64,000 bases of DNA from Gemmatimonas sp. (GTDB lineage: Bacteria > Gemmatimonadota > Gemmatimonadetes > Gemmatimonadales > Gemmatimonadaceae), in contig NZ_JAPZSK010000004.1 in assembly GCF_027531815.1 (NCBI RefSeq), positions 496,001 through 560,000 on the forward strand, read 5' to 3'. The notes beneath the pieces are model-generated. The model saw only the letters and a list, made by a program, of their open reading frames with translations. It ran no database searches and had not been told where the DNA came from. Positions 36,518 to 44,994 of this stretch are shown one piece after another. Within the stretch, counting starts at the first letter, position 1. Each line of letters opens with the position of its first letter. The position numbers were made by a program, and so were the translations under genes.

Positions 36518-37509
36518 GACGCCGAGCCGTGGGCGTGGTCGCTGCTCGGCACGGCAAAGGCGTCACCCACCTGCACGCCCCGTCCGCGGGCCCAGGCGGC
36601 GGCCGTCATGCGCGGCTTGCCGCTGGGCTGGACGTCCATGAGGCGAATGGCGCCGCGACCGCATCGCACGAGCAGCCCGCCATCATCGGCGCTGCGCACC
36701 GTGCCGGGCGGACTGGCGCGGGTCGGCTCGTCGAGCGACGCGTCGGTGCCGTCCTCGTGAATCCGCGCGCCGAAGCACTTCACCTCCGCGCCGCGCAGCA
36801 TGGCGAACGCGCCGGGGCGCGGATCGAAGGCGCGCACGACCCGCGACACCACAGTGGCGTCGGCGGAAAAGTCGAGACGCGCCATGGACCGCTCGATCTT
36901 GGGGGCGTAGGTGGAGAGCGCGTCGTCCTGTGGCACGGCGCGCGATACCCCCGCCTCGATGAGCGTGAGCGCCTGCACGATGGCCAGCGCGCCCATCTCC
37001 GCCAGCTGGTCGTGCAACTCACCGTAGGTGGTCTCCGCCCCAATGGGAGTGCGCAGGACATGCAGCATGTCTCCCGCGTCGAGCGCCGGTACCATCTGCA
37101 TGATGGTGACCCCCGTTTCGGCCATCCCCTGCAGCAGGCTGGCCTGAATGGGCGCGGCGCCGCGCAGGGTCGGCAGCAGCGACGCATGAATGTTGAGCGT
37201 GCCGTGCGGGGGCAGGTCGATCACGGCCTTGGGGAGAATGTGGCCGTAGGCCACCACCACCGAGATGTCGGGGGCCAGGTCGCGCACCTGCTGCAGGAAC
37301 TCGTCGCCGCGCGGCTTGAGCGGCTGCAGCACTGGCAGCGATTCCTCGAGCGCGACGACCTTGACCGGTGACGGATCGAGCTGGGTGCGCGAGCGGCCCC
37401 GCGGCTTGTCGGGCTGCGTGACGACGCCCACGACATCGTGCCCTTCACCCAGCAGGGCGCGCAACGGTGGCACGGCGAAGTCGGGCGTGCCCCAGAACAG
37501 AATTCTCAC
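36514..37509 (-). CDS. fmt: Methionyl-tRNA formyltransferase
   Basis: The product is 331 aa. It formylates initiator Met-tRNA with 10-formyl-tetrahydrofolate. The catalytic segment NIHASLLPTLRGAAPI (Asn, His) and downstream ITIMQM-type residues (GVTIMQMVPALDAGDML) are intact, followed by the C-terminal tRNA-binding domain. It starts 15 nt after def and overlaps rsmB by ATGA. Confidence 0.97.
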   Translation of the reverse strand: MRILFWGTPDFAVPPLRALLGEGHDVVGVVTQPDKPRGRSRTQLDPSPVKVVALEESLPVLQPLKPRGDEFLQQVRDLAPDISVVVAYGHILPKAVIDLPPHGTLNIHASLLPTLRGAAPIQASLLQGMAETGVTIMQMVPALDAGDMLHVLRTPIGAETTYGELHDQLAEMGALAIVQALTLIEAGVSRAVPQDDALSTYAPKIERSMARLDFSADATVVSRVVRAFDPRPGAFAMLRGAEVKCFGARIHEDGTDASLDEPTRASPPGTVRSADDGGLLVRCGRGAIRLMDVQPSGKPRMTAAAWARGRGVQVGDAFAVPSSDHAHGSAS

Positions 37510-37524
37510 GGGGCGCCGAGTCCG

Positions 37525-38085
37525 TTACGCGCTCGCGCCGTCCTTCTCCGGCGGCAGATCGCCGACGGGAAGCACGCGGACGTTCTTCGGATACTTGGCC
37601 TTCTCGTACTCCCACTCCTTGAGCGCCGACCGCTTCTTGAGCAGGCTCAGGCGGTCGGTGAACATGCGGCCGTGCAGATGATCGATCTCATGCTGCAGGC
37701 ATCGCCCCAGCAGCCCCGAGGCGAGTTCCACCTCGTACCAGGCGCCGTCGATGTCCTGCGCGCGCACCGTCACCCGCGCGTGGCGGTCCACATCGGCGTA
37801 GATCTCCGGCATGGAGAGGCACCCCTCTTCACCCCGGATCACCCCGCCTTCCGTGTGTACGATTTCGGGGTTGATGACCACGAGTCGCGCATCGTCGGCA
37901 TCCACCACGCACAGCCGCTCGCTGCGCCCGACCTGCGGTGCTGCGAGCCCCACCCCCTTCGCGACTTCCATGGTTTCGAACATGTCGTCGACCAGGCGGC
38001 GCAGCGCCGGGGTGATCTGCGTGACCACCTGGGTCTCCTGCCGGAGAATGGGGGAGCCGAGGACGTGGATATCGAGCAGGGACAC
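37525..38085 (-). CDS. def: Peptide deformylase
   Basis: The product is 186 aa. It removes the formyl group from nascent proteins. All three motifs are present: GVGLAAPQVG (44-53), EGCLSMP (metal ligand Cys89) and QHEIDHLHG (His132, Glu133, His136). It is followed closely by fmt, so formylation and deformylation are made from one message. Confidence 0.97.
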   Translation of the reverse strand: MSLLDIHVLGSPILRQETQVVTQITPALRRLVDDMFETMEVAKGVGLAAPQVGRSERLCVVDADDARLVVINPEIVHTEGGVIRGEEGCLSMPEIYADVDRHARVTVRAQDIDGAWYEVELASGLLGRCLQHEIDHLHGRMFTDRLSLLKKRSALKEWEYEKAKYPKNVRVLPVGDLPPEKDGASA

Positions 38086-38145
38086 GGGACGGTCGGGCGG
38101 GAAGTGCGGAAGAAGGAGCGTGAGGTCGCGCGGATGAGGCCGGAC

Positions 38146-38496
38146 TCAGGCCGCGGGCGTGCTGCCAGCCACGGCGGCGATGCGGCCGCGCTCGACCACC
38201 AGCTTGCTCTCCCCCGACTTGATCGTGATGCGATCGGCGAGGGTGGCCGTGCCGTCCTTCCCCTGAGAGGCGATGTGCAGCACCTCACCGACGATGCCGC
38301 CGGCCGTCACGATCTCGTCGCCCTTCTTGAGCGTCTTCACGCGCTCTTCGTGCTGCTTGCGCTGCTTCTGCTGCGGCCGGATGAGCACGAAATAGAAGAT
38401 CGCGAAGATCGCGCCGTACATGAAAATCATCTGCGGCACGGCGGCGCCGGGGGCGGCCTGCAGCAGGGCGAAGCTGGCAATGACGGAAGCGCTCAT
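38146..38496 (-). CDS. yajC: Preprotein translocase subunit YajC
   Basis: The product is 116 aa. One membrane helix (about 18-40, with PQMIFMYGAIFAIFYFVLIRP) is followed by the conserved PQQKQRKQHEERVKTLKKGD and VTAGGIVG. YajC associates with SecDF and SecYEG. Here it follows tgt with an ATGA overlap, the common queA-tgt-yajC order, but secDF does not follow; def does. Confidence 0.95.
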   Translation of the reverse strand: MSASVIASFALLQAAPGAAVPQMIFMYGAIFAIFYFVLIRPQQKQRKQHEERVKTLKKGDEIVTAGGIVGEVLHIASQGKDGTATLADRITIKSGESKLVVERGRIAAVAGSTPAA

Positions 38497-39650
38497 GACG
38501 TGGTCTTGCTTGAGTGGTAATGGGCGAGCCAATCACGGCTCCAGCCTGCGAACGTGCCGGCCTGAACGGCGGCGCGGGCATCGCGCATCAACGCGACAAG
38601 GAAATGTACATTGTGGAGGCTCAGGAGGCGGAGTCCGAGGATTTCCTCCGCCACGAACAGGTGTCGGATGTACGCCTTGGAAAAGCGGGTGCAGGCGGCG
38701 CAGGTGCACCCGTCCTCGAGCGGTGCCGGGTCGAGCCGCCACTGGGCGTTCTTGATGTTCTTTCGCCCGGTGCGCGTGAAGAAGGCCCCGGTCCGTCCCA
38801 TGCGGGTGGGGGCGACACAGTCGAACAGGTCGATGCCACGGGCAACGCCCTCCACCAGATCTTCCGGGAATCCCACCCCCATGAGGTAGCGTGGCCGGTT
38901 CGCGGGGAGCTCCCCGTTCACCACATCGAGCATGGCGTACATGTCGGGTTTGGCTTCCCCCACCGACAACCCGCCCACGCCATACCCCACCCAATCGCCA
39001 CCGTTCATGATGGACCGCGCCGAGTCCCGGCGGAGGTCCGCATGAATGCCCCCCTGTACAATGGGGAAGAGGGCCTGCACCGGGGTGGGGGCCAGCGTGT
39101 CGTCTGCCTGCAACCGCTCGAAGGCCACCCGGCACCGCTCGAGCCAGCGCACACTGCGCTCCATGGCCACCTTCGCCAGCTCGTGGGGCGACTGCCCGGG
39201 CACGACATGGTCGAATTGCATGATCACGTCGGCGCCCAGATTGCGCTCGATCTGCATGACCGACTCGGGAGTGAACTGCTGCAGTGACCCGTCGAGGTGG
39301 CTGCGGAACGCCACGCCCTCCTCGGCGATCGTGCGCAACCCCTCGAGGGAGAACACCTGAAAGCCGCCGCTGTCGGTCAGGATGGGGCCATCCCACTGCA
39401 TGAACCGGTGCAGCCCGCCCATGGTGCGGATCATCTCGTCGCCGGGGCGCAGGCGGAGATGGTAGGCGTTGGCGAGGATCATGGTGGCGCCAAGCCGCGT
39501 GAGATCCTCCGGGTCGAGCGCCTTCACGCTGGCAAGGGTGCCGACCGGCATGAACTGCGGCGTGGCCACCGTGCCGTGGGGCGTGGTGAACACGCCGGCG
39601 CGGGCATGGCCGTCGGTGTGGGTCGTCTGGAATTGAAACGGGCTGGTCAC
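38493..39650 (-). CDS. tgt: tRNA-guanine transglycosylase
   Basis: The product is 385 aa from GTG 39650. It exchanges G34 for preQ1 in tRNAs with GUN anticodons. The substrate-binding segment DSGGFQVFS, the loop GGLSVGEAK, the catalytic FDCVAPTRMGR and the zinc site CTCAAC with a later His (SLHNVHF) are intact. It follows queA by 29 nt. The GTG has no Shine-Dalgarno but has TATTTT 6 nt upstream, so it may have its own promoter. Confidence 0.97.
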   Translation of the reverse strand: MTSPFQFQTTHTDGHARAGVFTTPHGTVATPQFMPVGTLASVKALDPEDLTRLGATMILANAYHLRLRPGDEMIRTMGGLHRFMQWDGPILTDSGGFQVFSLEGLRTIAEEGVAFRSHLDGSLQQFTPESVMQIERNLGADVIMQFDHVVPGQSPHELAKVAMERSVRWLERCRVAFERLQADDTLAPTPVQALFPIVQGGIHADLRRDSARSIMNGGDWVGYGVGGLSVGEAKPDMYAMLDVVNGELPANRPRYLMGVGFPEDLVEGVARGIDLFDCVAPTRMGRTGAFFTRTGRKNIKNAQWRLDPAPLEDGCTCAACTRFSKAYIRHLFVAEEILGLRLLSLHNVHFLVALMRDARAAVQAGTFAGWSRDWLAHYHSSKTTS

Positions 39651-39656
39651 CGCTGA

Positions 39657-39662
39657 AAAATA
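39657..39662 (-). promoter_or_regulatory. TATTTT hexamer 6 nt before tgt GTG
   Basis: Within the 29-nt queA-tgt spacer, minus-strand TATTTT ends 6 nt before the start codon. This could be an internal leaderless promoter. Confidence 0.3.
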
Positions 39663-39679
39663 GCGGAACCGGCGTCAGG

Positions 39680-40771
39680 TCACACGATCGCCATCGCGTC
39701 GCCGTACGAGTAGAAGCGGTAGTGCTCGGCCACCGCGGTCCGGTACGCGTGCATGGTGCGCTCATAGCCGGCAAAGGCGGCCACCAGCATGATGAGCGTG
39801 GACTTCGGCAAGTGGAAGTTCGTGATGAGATGATCGACACCACGGAACTGGTACGGCGGCCGCAGGAAGATGTCCGTGTTCCCCTGGAACGGCTGCACGA
39901 TACCGTGCGCGTCCGTGGCCGTTTCGAGCGTGCGGACCCCGGTGGTGCCGACCACCCAGATCTTGTTGCCGCGGGCGCGCACGGCATTGAGCCGGTCCGC
40001 CGCCTCACGGCTCACCTGGCACCACTCCTCATGCATCACATGCCGCGAGGGGTCATCATCACTCACGGGCCGGAAGGTGCCGGCGCCTACGTGCAGCAGC
40101 ACATGCACGCGTTCCACGCCCTTGGCGTCGAGTCGGGCGAGGACATCGTCGGTGAAGTGCAGGCCGGCCGTGGGCGCGGCCACCGACCCTGCCTGCTGGG
40201 CATAGACGGTCTGGTAGCGGCTCGCGTCGCCCGCTTCGTCGGCCCGCTCGATGTAGGGCGGGAGCGGCACGTGACCGTGCGCTTCCACCGCGTCCATGGG
40301 GTTGCCCGTGGTGTGCAGCTTCACGATGCGCGTGCGGCGCGGCGTCGTGTCCACGATCTCCACCGTGAAGCCATCGGCGATCGTGACCGTCCGGCCCGGG
40401 CGCAGCTTGCCGCCCGGGTGGATCATCGCCTCGAAGTGCAGGCCGTCGGCCGTGCCCTCGGCGGGGCGCAGCAGCAGGATCTCCGCCGGACCACCGCTTT
40501 CCCGATGCCCCAGTAGCCGTGCCCGGAACACCTTGGTGGTGTTCAGCACCAGCGCGTCTCCGTCCGGAATCAGCTCGAGGACGTCGCGAAAGGTGCGATG
40601 CGCCAGCGACCCGTCGCGACGGTCGAGCACGAGGAGCCGACTGGCGTCGCGCGGCTCGACGGGCCGTTGCGCGATGTGCGTGTCGGGCAACTCGTAATCG
40701 TAGTCGGACGTGCGGGCACCGGTGGGAGCCGCCGGTTCCGCAGGGGCCGCAGGTTCGGACGAAACGGTCAT
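39680..40771 (-). CDS. queA: S-adenosylmethionine:tRNA ribosyltransferase-isomerase
   Basis: The product is 363 aa. QueA makes epoxyqueuosine from preQ1-tRNA. Recognisable segments are YDYELPDTHIAQRPVEPRDASRL at the start, NTTKVFRARLLGHR, APTAGLHFTD and FHLPKSTLIMLVAAFAG. About 20 Ala/Pro residues precede the family start. ATG 40771 is used; an upstream frame to 40825 enters the repeat-bearing spacer. It is the first gene of the long minus-strand operon. A weak promoter, TTGCGC-17-TGTCTT, lies just upstream. Confidence 0.96.
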   Translation of the reverse strand: MTVSSEPAAPAEPAAPTGARTSDYDYELPDTHIAQRPVEPRDASRLLVLDRRDGSLAHRTFRDVLELIPDGDALVLNTTKVFRARLLGHRESGGPAEILLLRPAEGTADGLHFEAMIHPGGKLRPGRTVTIADGFTVEIVDTTPRRTRIVKLHTTGNPMDAVEAHGHVPLPPYIERADEAGDASRYQTVYAQQAGSVAAPTAGLHFTDDVLARLDAKGVERVHVLLHVGAGTFRPVSDDDPSRHVMHEEWCQVSREAADRLNAVRARGNKIWVVGTTGVRTLETATDAHGIVQPFQGNTDIFLRPPYQFRGVDHLITNFHLPKSTLIMLVAAFAGYERTMHAYRTAVAEHYRFYSYGDAMAIV

Positions 40772-40795
40772 AAGGGAGCGAAAGACAATCGAAAC

Positions 40796-40853
40796 TGGTC
40801 CCGGGCGCAACGGCTCACGGTACATTGGTCCCGCCGGAGTGCGGGCTGGTCCC
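40796..40853. repeat. Three direct TGGTCCC repeats in the queA-ruvB spacer
   Basis: TGGTCCC occurs at 40796-40802, 40826-40832 and 40847-40853, spaced 30 and 21 nt apart, close to whole helical turns. The cluster overlaps the expected queA promoter. It may be an operator or part of a structured RNA. Confidence 0.5.
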
Positions 40854-40904
40854 AGATCACGATGATGAACCCATAGGATCTCACACGAATTGCCGCCGCA
40901 GACC

Positions 40905-40946
40905 GGACCGGGGGTGCAACAACGCGTGAGCCACGCGTTTTGGTCC
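40905..40946. terminator. Nested hairpin downstream of ruvB
   Basis: An inner stem AACGCGT/ACGCGTT (40921-40927 with 40933-40939, 5-nt loop) lies inside an outer GGACC/GGTCC pairing (40905-40909 with 40942-40946). It is just past the ruvB stop at 40960. On the plus strand it is followed by TTTT, so it could also end a plus-strand transcript. Confidence 0.55.
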
Positions 40947-40959
40947 GGCGCCGGGCGGG

Positions 40960-41988
40960 CTAGAACAGCCCGTGCTGCTCCGCCGCACCGGTTGGTGGCG
41001 TGAATCCCAGGTGACGATAGGCGTGCGCCGTGGCGATGCGTCCGCGCGGCGTGCGCTGCAGGAAGCCGTGCTGCACGAGGAACGGCTCGTACACGTCCTC
41101 GATGGTGCCGGCATCCTCGCCAATGGCGGCGGCAATGGTGCCCAACCCCACGGGTCCGCCGTCGAACTTCTCGATGATGGCGCGCAGCAGCCGCGTGTCC
41201 ATGTCATCGAGCCCGAAGTGATCGACATCGAGCAGCGCCAGCGCCGCCTGCGCCACCTCGACGGTGATGCGCCCGTTGGCACGAACCTGTGCGTAGTCGC
41301 GCACCCGCCGCAGCAGGCGGTTGGCCACGCGCGGCGTGCCACGCGAGCGCTTGGCGATTTCGTGGGCGCCGGCGGCGTCCATGTCCACGCGTAGCACCTC
41401 ACCCGTGCGGCGGACGATGATTTCGAGTTCCTCTACCGGGTAGAACGCCAGCTGGTGCACGAGACCGAATCGCGCCCGCATGGGCGCCGTCAGCATCCCC
41501 AGGCGCGTGGTGGCGCCAACGAGCGTGAACTTCTGAATGTCGATCTGCACCGTCTGCGCGTTGGGACCGTCGGAGAGCCGCACGTCGATCTTGTTGTCCT
41601 CCATGGCCGGATAGAGGAATTCCTCAATCACGGGGCGCAGGCGGTGAATCTCGTCAATGAAAAGCACATCGCCGGCGCGCAGGTTGGTGAGCGGACCCAC
41701 CAGATCCTTGGGCTTCTCGAGCGCCGGCCCCGAGGTCGTCGTGAGGTTCACCCCCAACTCGCGCGCCATCAGATCGGCGAGCGTCGTCTTGCCAAGTCCA
41801 GGCGGCCCGAAGAACAGGATGTGGTCGAGCGGCTCCCGGCGCGCCCGGGCCGCCTCGATCGCGATGGCCAGACTCTCCTTCACCTTTTTCTGGCCGATGA
41901 ACTCCGCCAGCCGTTGCGGCCGGAGCGACAGTTCGACGAGCCCTTCTTCGGACAGGGCTTCCGGCGTGGTGATTTCGGCGCGCGACAT
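40960..41988 (-). CDS. ruvB: Holliday junction branch migration helicase RuvB
   Basis: The product is 342 aa. It is the hexameric AAA+ motor that drives branch migration with RuvA. Walker [10 protein letters not shown], Walker B LFIDEIHR, sensor 1 [10 protein letters not shown] and arginine finger RARFG are intact, with a C-terminal winged helix ending [11 protein letters not shown]. ruvA and ruvC are about 6 kb away. TATATT lies 7 nt before the ATG. The longer frame from 42069 is rejected because it adds Pro/Cys-rich sequence unlike RuvB. Confidence 0.97.
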   Translation of the reverse strand: MSRAEITTPEALSEEGLVELSLRPQRLAEFIGQKKVKESLAIAIEAARARREPLDHILFFGPPGLGKTTLADLMARELGVNLTTTSGPALEKPKDLVGPLTNLRAGDVLFIDEIHRLRPVIEEFLYPAMEDNKIDVRLSDGPNAQTVQIDIQKFTLVGATTRLGMLTAPMRARFGLVHQLAFYPVEELEIIVRRTGEVLRVDMDAAGAHEIAKRSRGTPRVANRLLRRVRDYAQVRANGRITVEVAQAALALLDVDHFGLDDMDTRLLRAIIEKFDGGPVGLGTIAAAIGEDAGTIEDVYEPFLVQHGFLQRTPRGRIATAHAYRHLGFTPPTGAAEQHGLF

Positions 41989-41995
41989 GGCCGCA

Positions 41996-42001
41996 AATAT
42001 A
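41996..42001 (-). promoter_or_regulatory. TATATT hexamer 7 nt before ruvB ATG
   Basis: The minus strand reads TATATTTG, an exact match to the TAnnTTTG box known from Bacteroidetes, followed by CGGCC and ATG. No Shine-Dalgarno is present. Confidence 0.45.
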
Positions 42002-42074
42002 CCGAAAGGGGACGGTGCGAGGGCAGCGGGTCGGCGGGGGGGACAGCCCGGGCAACATTCCGCCCTCATTCGCG

Positions 42075-42080
42075 TACATT
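42075..42080 (+). promoter_or_regulatory. TACATT box upstream of the DUF3299 gene
   Basis: TACATTG on the plus strand, 29 nt before the DUF3299 ATG, is a possible -10 element divergent from the ruvB box. It would leave a leader of about 20 nt. Confidence 0.3.
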
Positions 42081-42109
42081 GAGGTAACCGTTTTGCCTCC
42101 GAGACTTAC

Positions 42110-42646
42110 ATGACGCGTCGCACCAATTCGTTGCTCTCCGTGGCTGGTCTGGCTGCCCTGGTGGTGGTGGGATCGGCGTTCACTCGCCCGGGCGTACCGC
42201 CGGTCGCCAAGCGCGTGGCCATTACGACGCCGGCGCGCCCCACCGATACGCCATCCCCGGTCGGTGCCACGCAACAGCCGGTGAACATCGACTGGCGCGT
42301 GCTCGCCGGCCTCGACTACACCAACGGCAAGGCCACGGACACGCTCCGGAAGCTCGAGGGGAAGCAGGTGCGCATCCCGGGGTTTGTGGTGCCTCTCGAC
42401 GACTTCCAGGAAGAGGGGGCCGAGTTCCTGCTGGTGCCATACTACGGGGCCTGCGTCCACACGCCGCCGCCGCCGCCCAACCAGATCGTCATGGTGGAGA
42501 TGAGCGGGAAGAAGGCCGTCAAGCTCAATCTCTTCGATGCCGTGTGGATGTCGGGCACGCTCAAGATCGCTTCGGTCGAAAGTCCGTACGGCACCGTGGG
42601 CTACACGCTGGAAGGGATGAAGGTCGAGCCGTACTCCGCCAAGTAG
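42110..42646 (+). CDS. Secreted DUF3299-domain protein
   Basis: The product is 178 aa. A signal sequence (about 1-25) is followed by a DUF3299 domain with VRIPGFVVPLDD, FLLVPYYGACVHTPPPPPNQ and the closing VGYTLEGMKV. The CVHTPPPPPNQ loop is the family hallmark. The biochemical role is unknown. The next two genes encode an ABC ATPase (12 nt downstream) and a FtsX/MacB-type permease, a frequent partnership that I recall also from zinc-regulated operons. It may be the periplasmic component of that system. Confidence 0.85.
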   Translation: MTRRTNSLLSVAGLAALVVVGSAFTRPGVPPVAKRVAITTPARPTDTPSPVGATQQPVNIDWRVLAGLDYTNGKATDTLRKLEGKQVRIPGFVVPLDDFQEEGAEFLLVPYYGACVHTPPPPPNQIVMVEMSGKKAVKLNLFDAVWMSGTLKIASVESPYGTVGYTLEGMKVEPYSAK

Positions 42647-42658
42647 GCCGGCACCCGC

Positions 42659-43414
42659 ATGACCACTCCGACGTCGTCGGTGCTGGCCGTCGAACTGTCG
42701 AAGCTCCGATTCGCCTATCGCGCGGGCCAGGCGGTGCTGGCGATCGATCATCTGTCGATCGCGCGCGGTGAAACGGTGTTCCTGCACGGGCCGAGCGGCA
42801 GTGGCAAGACCACGCTGCTCGGCCTTCTTGCCGGCGTGTTGCGCGCGAATGCTGGCGAGGTGCGGGTGCTGGGGCAGGACTTCAGCCGCATGTCCAACGG
42901 CGAGCGCGATGCCTTCCGCGCCCGCCATCTCGGATACGTGTTCCAGATGTTCAACCTCATCCCGTACCTGTCGGTGCGGGAGAACATCCTGCTGCCCATT
43001 CGTCTCGAGTCGGCGCGGCGCGCACGACTGGGGGCGCAGACGTTCGACGCGGCGGTGCGCGACGTGGCGTCGCAACTCGACATTGCGCGGTTTCTCGACA
43101 CGCCCATTGGCGAGCTGAGCGTGGGGCAGCAGCAGCGCGTGGCCGCGGCGCGCGCACTCATCGGCAGCCCCGAGGTGGTCATCGCCGACGAGCCCACCAG
43201 CGCCCTCGATACCGACCGTCGCGAGCAGTTCCTCGAACTGCTCTTCCGCTCCTGCGAGAAGGCGCAGGCCACCCTGGTGTTCGTGAGCCACGATCACACG
43301 CTCATGCCGCTCTTCTCGCGCATCGTGGAACTGGGCGAGATCAATACCGCGGCGACGAACGGGCGCAGCACCACGGCCGCGTGCCGCTCGCCACAGGCGG
43401 ACCCGCGCCCATGA
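42659..43414 (+). CDS. ABC transporter ATP-binding protein, LolD/MacB type
   Basis: The product is 251 aa. Walker A GPSGSGKTT, the Q loop in YVFQMFNLIPYLSV, signature LSVGQQQRVAAARA and Walker B VVIADEPTSALD are intact, followed by the switch His in FVSHDHT. The short lid and sequence style match the LolD/MacB/FtsE class, which work mechanically with FtsX-fold permeases. It overlaps the permease start by ATGA. The last 20 residues are Ser/Thr/Ala-rich. Confidence 0.93.
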   Translation: MTTPTSSVLAVELSKLRFAYRAGQAVLAIDHLSIARGETVFLHGPSGSGKTTLLGLLAGVLRANAGEVRVLGQDFSRMSNGERDAFRARHLGYVFQMFNLIPYLSVRENILLPIRLESARRARLGAQTFDAAVRDVASQLDIARFLDTPIGELSVGQQQRVAAARALIGSPEVVIADEPTSALDTDRREQFLELLFRSCEKAQATLVFVSHDHTLMPLFSRIVELGEINTAATNGRSTTAACRSPQADPRP

Positions 43415-44988
43415 TGCTCATTCTGCGTCTTGCCCTGGCATCGCTGCGCAGCCGCAAGCTCACCACCGCGCTGACCGTTGCCAGCATTGCTCTTTCGGTC
43501 ACGCTGCTGGTGGGAATCGAAACCGTGCGTGCCGGTGTTCGGGACAGTTTCGCCGGCACCATTCGCGGCGTCGATCTCATCGTGGGCGCGCGCGGCGGTT
43601 CGCTGCAGGTACTCCTGAGCACGGTCTTCGGCATCGGCAACCCGGCCGGCAGCGTCCAGCTGCGCACGATGCAGCGCTGGCAGCAGCACCCGGCCGTGAA
43701 GTGGGTGGTGCCCTACTCCCTCGGCGACAGCCATCGCGGCTTCCGCGTCGTGGGGACCAGCACCGAGTTCTACGAGCGCTACCGGTTCCGCAACAACGGG
43801 CGCATCACCTTCGCCGCCGGTCGCGCCGCGCAGGCCGACACCGAAGTCGTCATTGGCAGTGAAGTGGCCGCACGGCTCCAGTACGCCGTGGGGACGCCGG
43901 TCGTGGTGACGCACGGCCTGCGCGACATTGGCACCAGCAACCACGACGCGCACCCGTTCCGTGTCGTGGGGGTGCTGGCGCGCACCTTCACGCCCATCGA
44001 CCGCTCCGTGTATGTCACGCTCGAAGGAATCGAGGCGATGCACGAGGAGAGCGAAGGCCCGGCGGCCGCCGCCGCGGTGCAACCGACAGGGGGGAGGAGG
44101 GCGGGAACGGAGAATCGCGATCGCGCGATCGTCGAGGCCAACAAGCAGCGTGCGGCGAGCATACCGAAGGCGCCACCGGCAGGCGTGCCCATGGCCATGC
44201 CTGGCGCCGAACCGCCTCCCGGGACGCCCATGGTCATGCCCGGAGCAGAACCGCCCCCCGGGACGCCCCTGGTCATGCCGGGAGCGGAACCCCCGCCCGG
44301 TACGCCCGCGGCCATGCCTGGGGCCGAGCCCCCCCCGCCTCCCGCCGCACCGAAGGTGCGCGTCACGCCCGCGCCATCGACCGCCGCCGAGCGCGCCGGC
44401 GATCAGGCCGAAGACGCGGAACATGATCACGGCGACTATCAGATCACGGCGTTTTTCGTGGGGACCAAGAATCGCTTCGAAGCGCTCATGCTGCAGCGCG
44501 AGATGAACACGGATCTGGTGGAGCCCCTCACCGCCATCATCCCCGGCGTGGCACTGGGCGAACTGTGGCAGAACATCGGCAGTGCCGAAGTGGGACTGCG
44601 GGTAATCGCGATGTTCGCCGTGGCCATCAGCATCACCGGCATGCTCGTGGCGCTCTACTCGTCGCTCGAGGCACGTCGGCGCGAGATGGCCATTCTTCGC
44701 GCCGTCGGCGCGGGACCGCGAACCATTCTTGCACTGCTCGTGCTCGAAAGCACGCTGCTCGCTTTCCTCGGATGCGTCATCGGCGTGGCCCTCGTGTACG
44801 GTGGGCTGGCCGCCACGCAGACGCAAATCGAACAGCGCTTCGGCATCCACCTCGCTCTTCGTGCCCTCGGTGACACCGAGTACAGCTATCTCGCGATGGT
44901 GATGATCAGCGGCATGCTGATCGGCTTCGTGCCGGCCTGGAAGGCCTACCGGACGAGTCTGGTGGACGGGCTGTCACCGCGCGCTTAG
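43411..44988 (+). CDS. FtsX/MacB-type ABC permease with proline-rich repeat insert
   Basis: The product is 525 aa. One N-terminal membrane helix (about 17-37) leads to a large periplasmic MacB-PCD-like domain, and three C-terminal helices form the FtsX domain (IAMFAVAISITGMLVALYSS, LESTLLAFLGCVIGVALVYG, and a last helix before residue 510). Between about 263 and 345 lies an insert of four 13-residue repeats (MPGAEPPPGTPMV type) followed by the acidic-His patch EDAEHDHGD. With the ATPase and the DUF3299 protein it should form a mechanotransmission or export complex. ATG 43411 is chosen for the 4-nt overlap with the ATPase gene. Confidence 0.88.
   Translation: MMLILRLALASLRSRKLTTALTVASIALSVTLLVGIETVRAGVRDSFAGTIRGVDLIVGARGGSLQVLLSTVFGIGNPAGSVQLRTMQRWQQHPAVKWVVPYSLGDSHRGFRVVGTSTEFYERYRFRNNGRITFAAGRAAQADTEVVIGSEVAARLQYAVGTPVVVTHGLRDIGTSNHDAHPFRVVGVLARTFTPIDRSVYVTLEGIEAMHEESEGPAAAAAVQPTGGRRAGTENRDRAIVEANKQRAASIPKAPPAGVPMAMPGAEPPPGTPMVMPGAEPPPGTPLVMPGAEPPPGTPAAMPGAEPPPPPAAPKVRVTPAPSTAAERAGDQAEDAEHDHGDYQITAFFVGTKNRFEALMLQREMNTDLVEPLTAIIPGVALGELWQNIGSAEVGLRVIAMFAVAISITGMLVALYSSLEARRREMAILRAVGAGPRTILALLVLESTLLAFLGCVIGVALVYGGLAATQTQIEQRFGIHLALRALGDTEYSYLAMVMISGMLIGFVPAWKAYRTSLVDGLSPRA
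44197..44352 (+). repeat. Four 39-bp in-frame tandem repeats in the permease gene
   Basis: Units start at 44197, 44236, 44275 and 44314. Each encodes 13 residues beginning MPGAEPPP; the last unit diverges after that to all Pro/Ala. Synonymous differences between units show that they are not a fresh duplication. They probably form a stiff polyproline spacer in the periplasm. Confidence 0.9.
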
Positions 44989-44994
44989 CCGCGC

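Noticed and set aside
44197..44352. Possible CRISPR-like array
   Set aside because: The 39-bp units are contiguous with no spacers and stay in frame inside the permease gene; they are coding tandem repeats.
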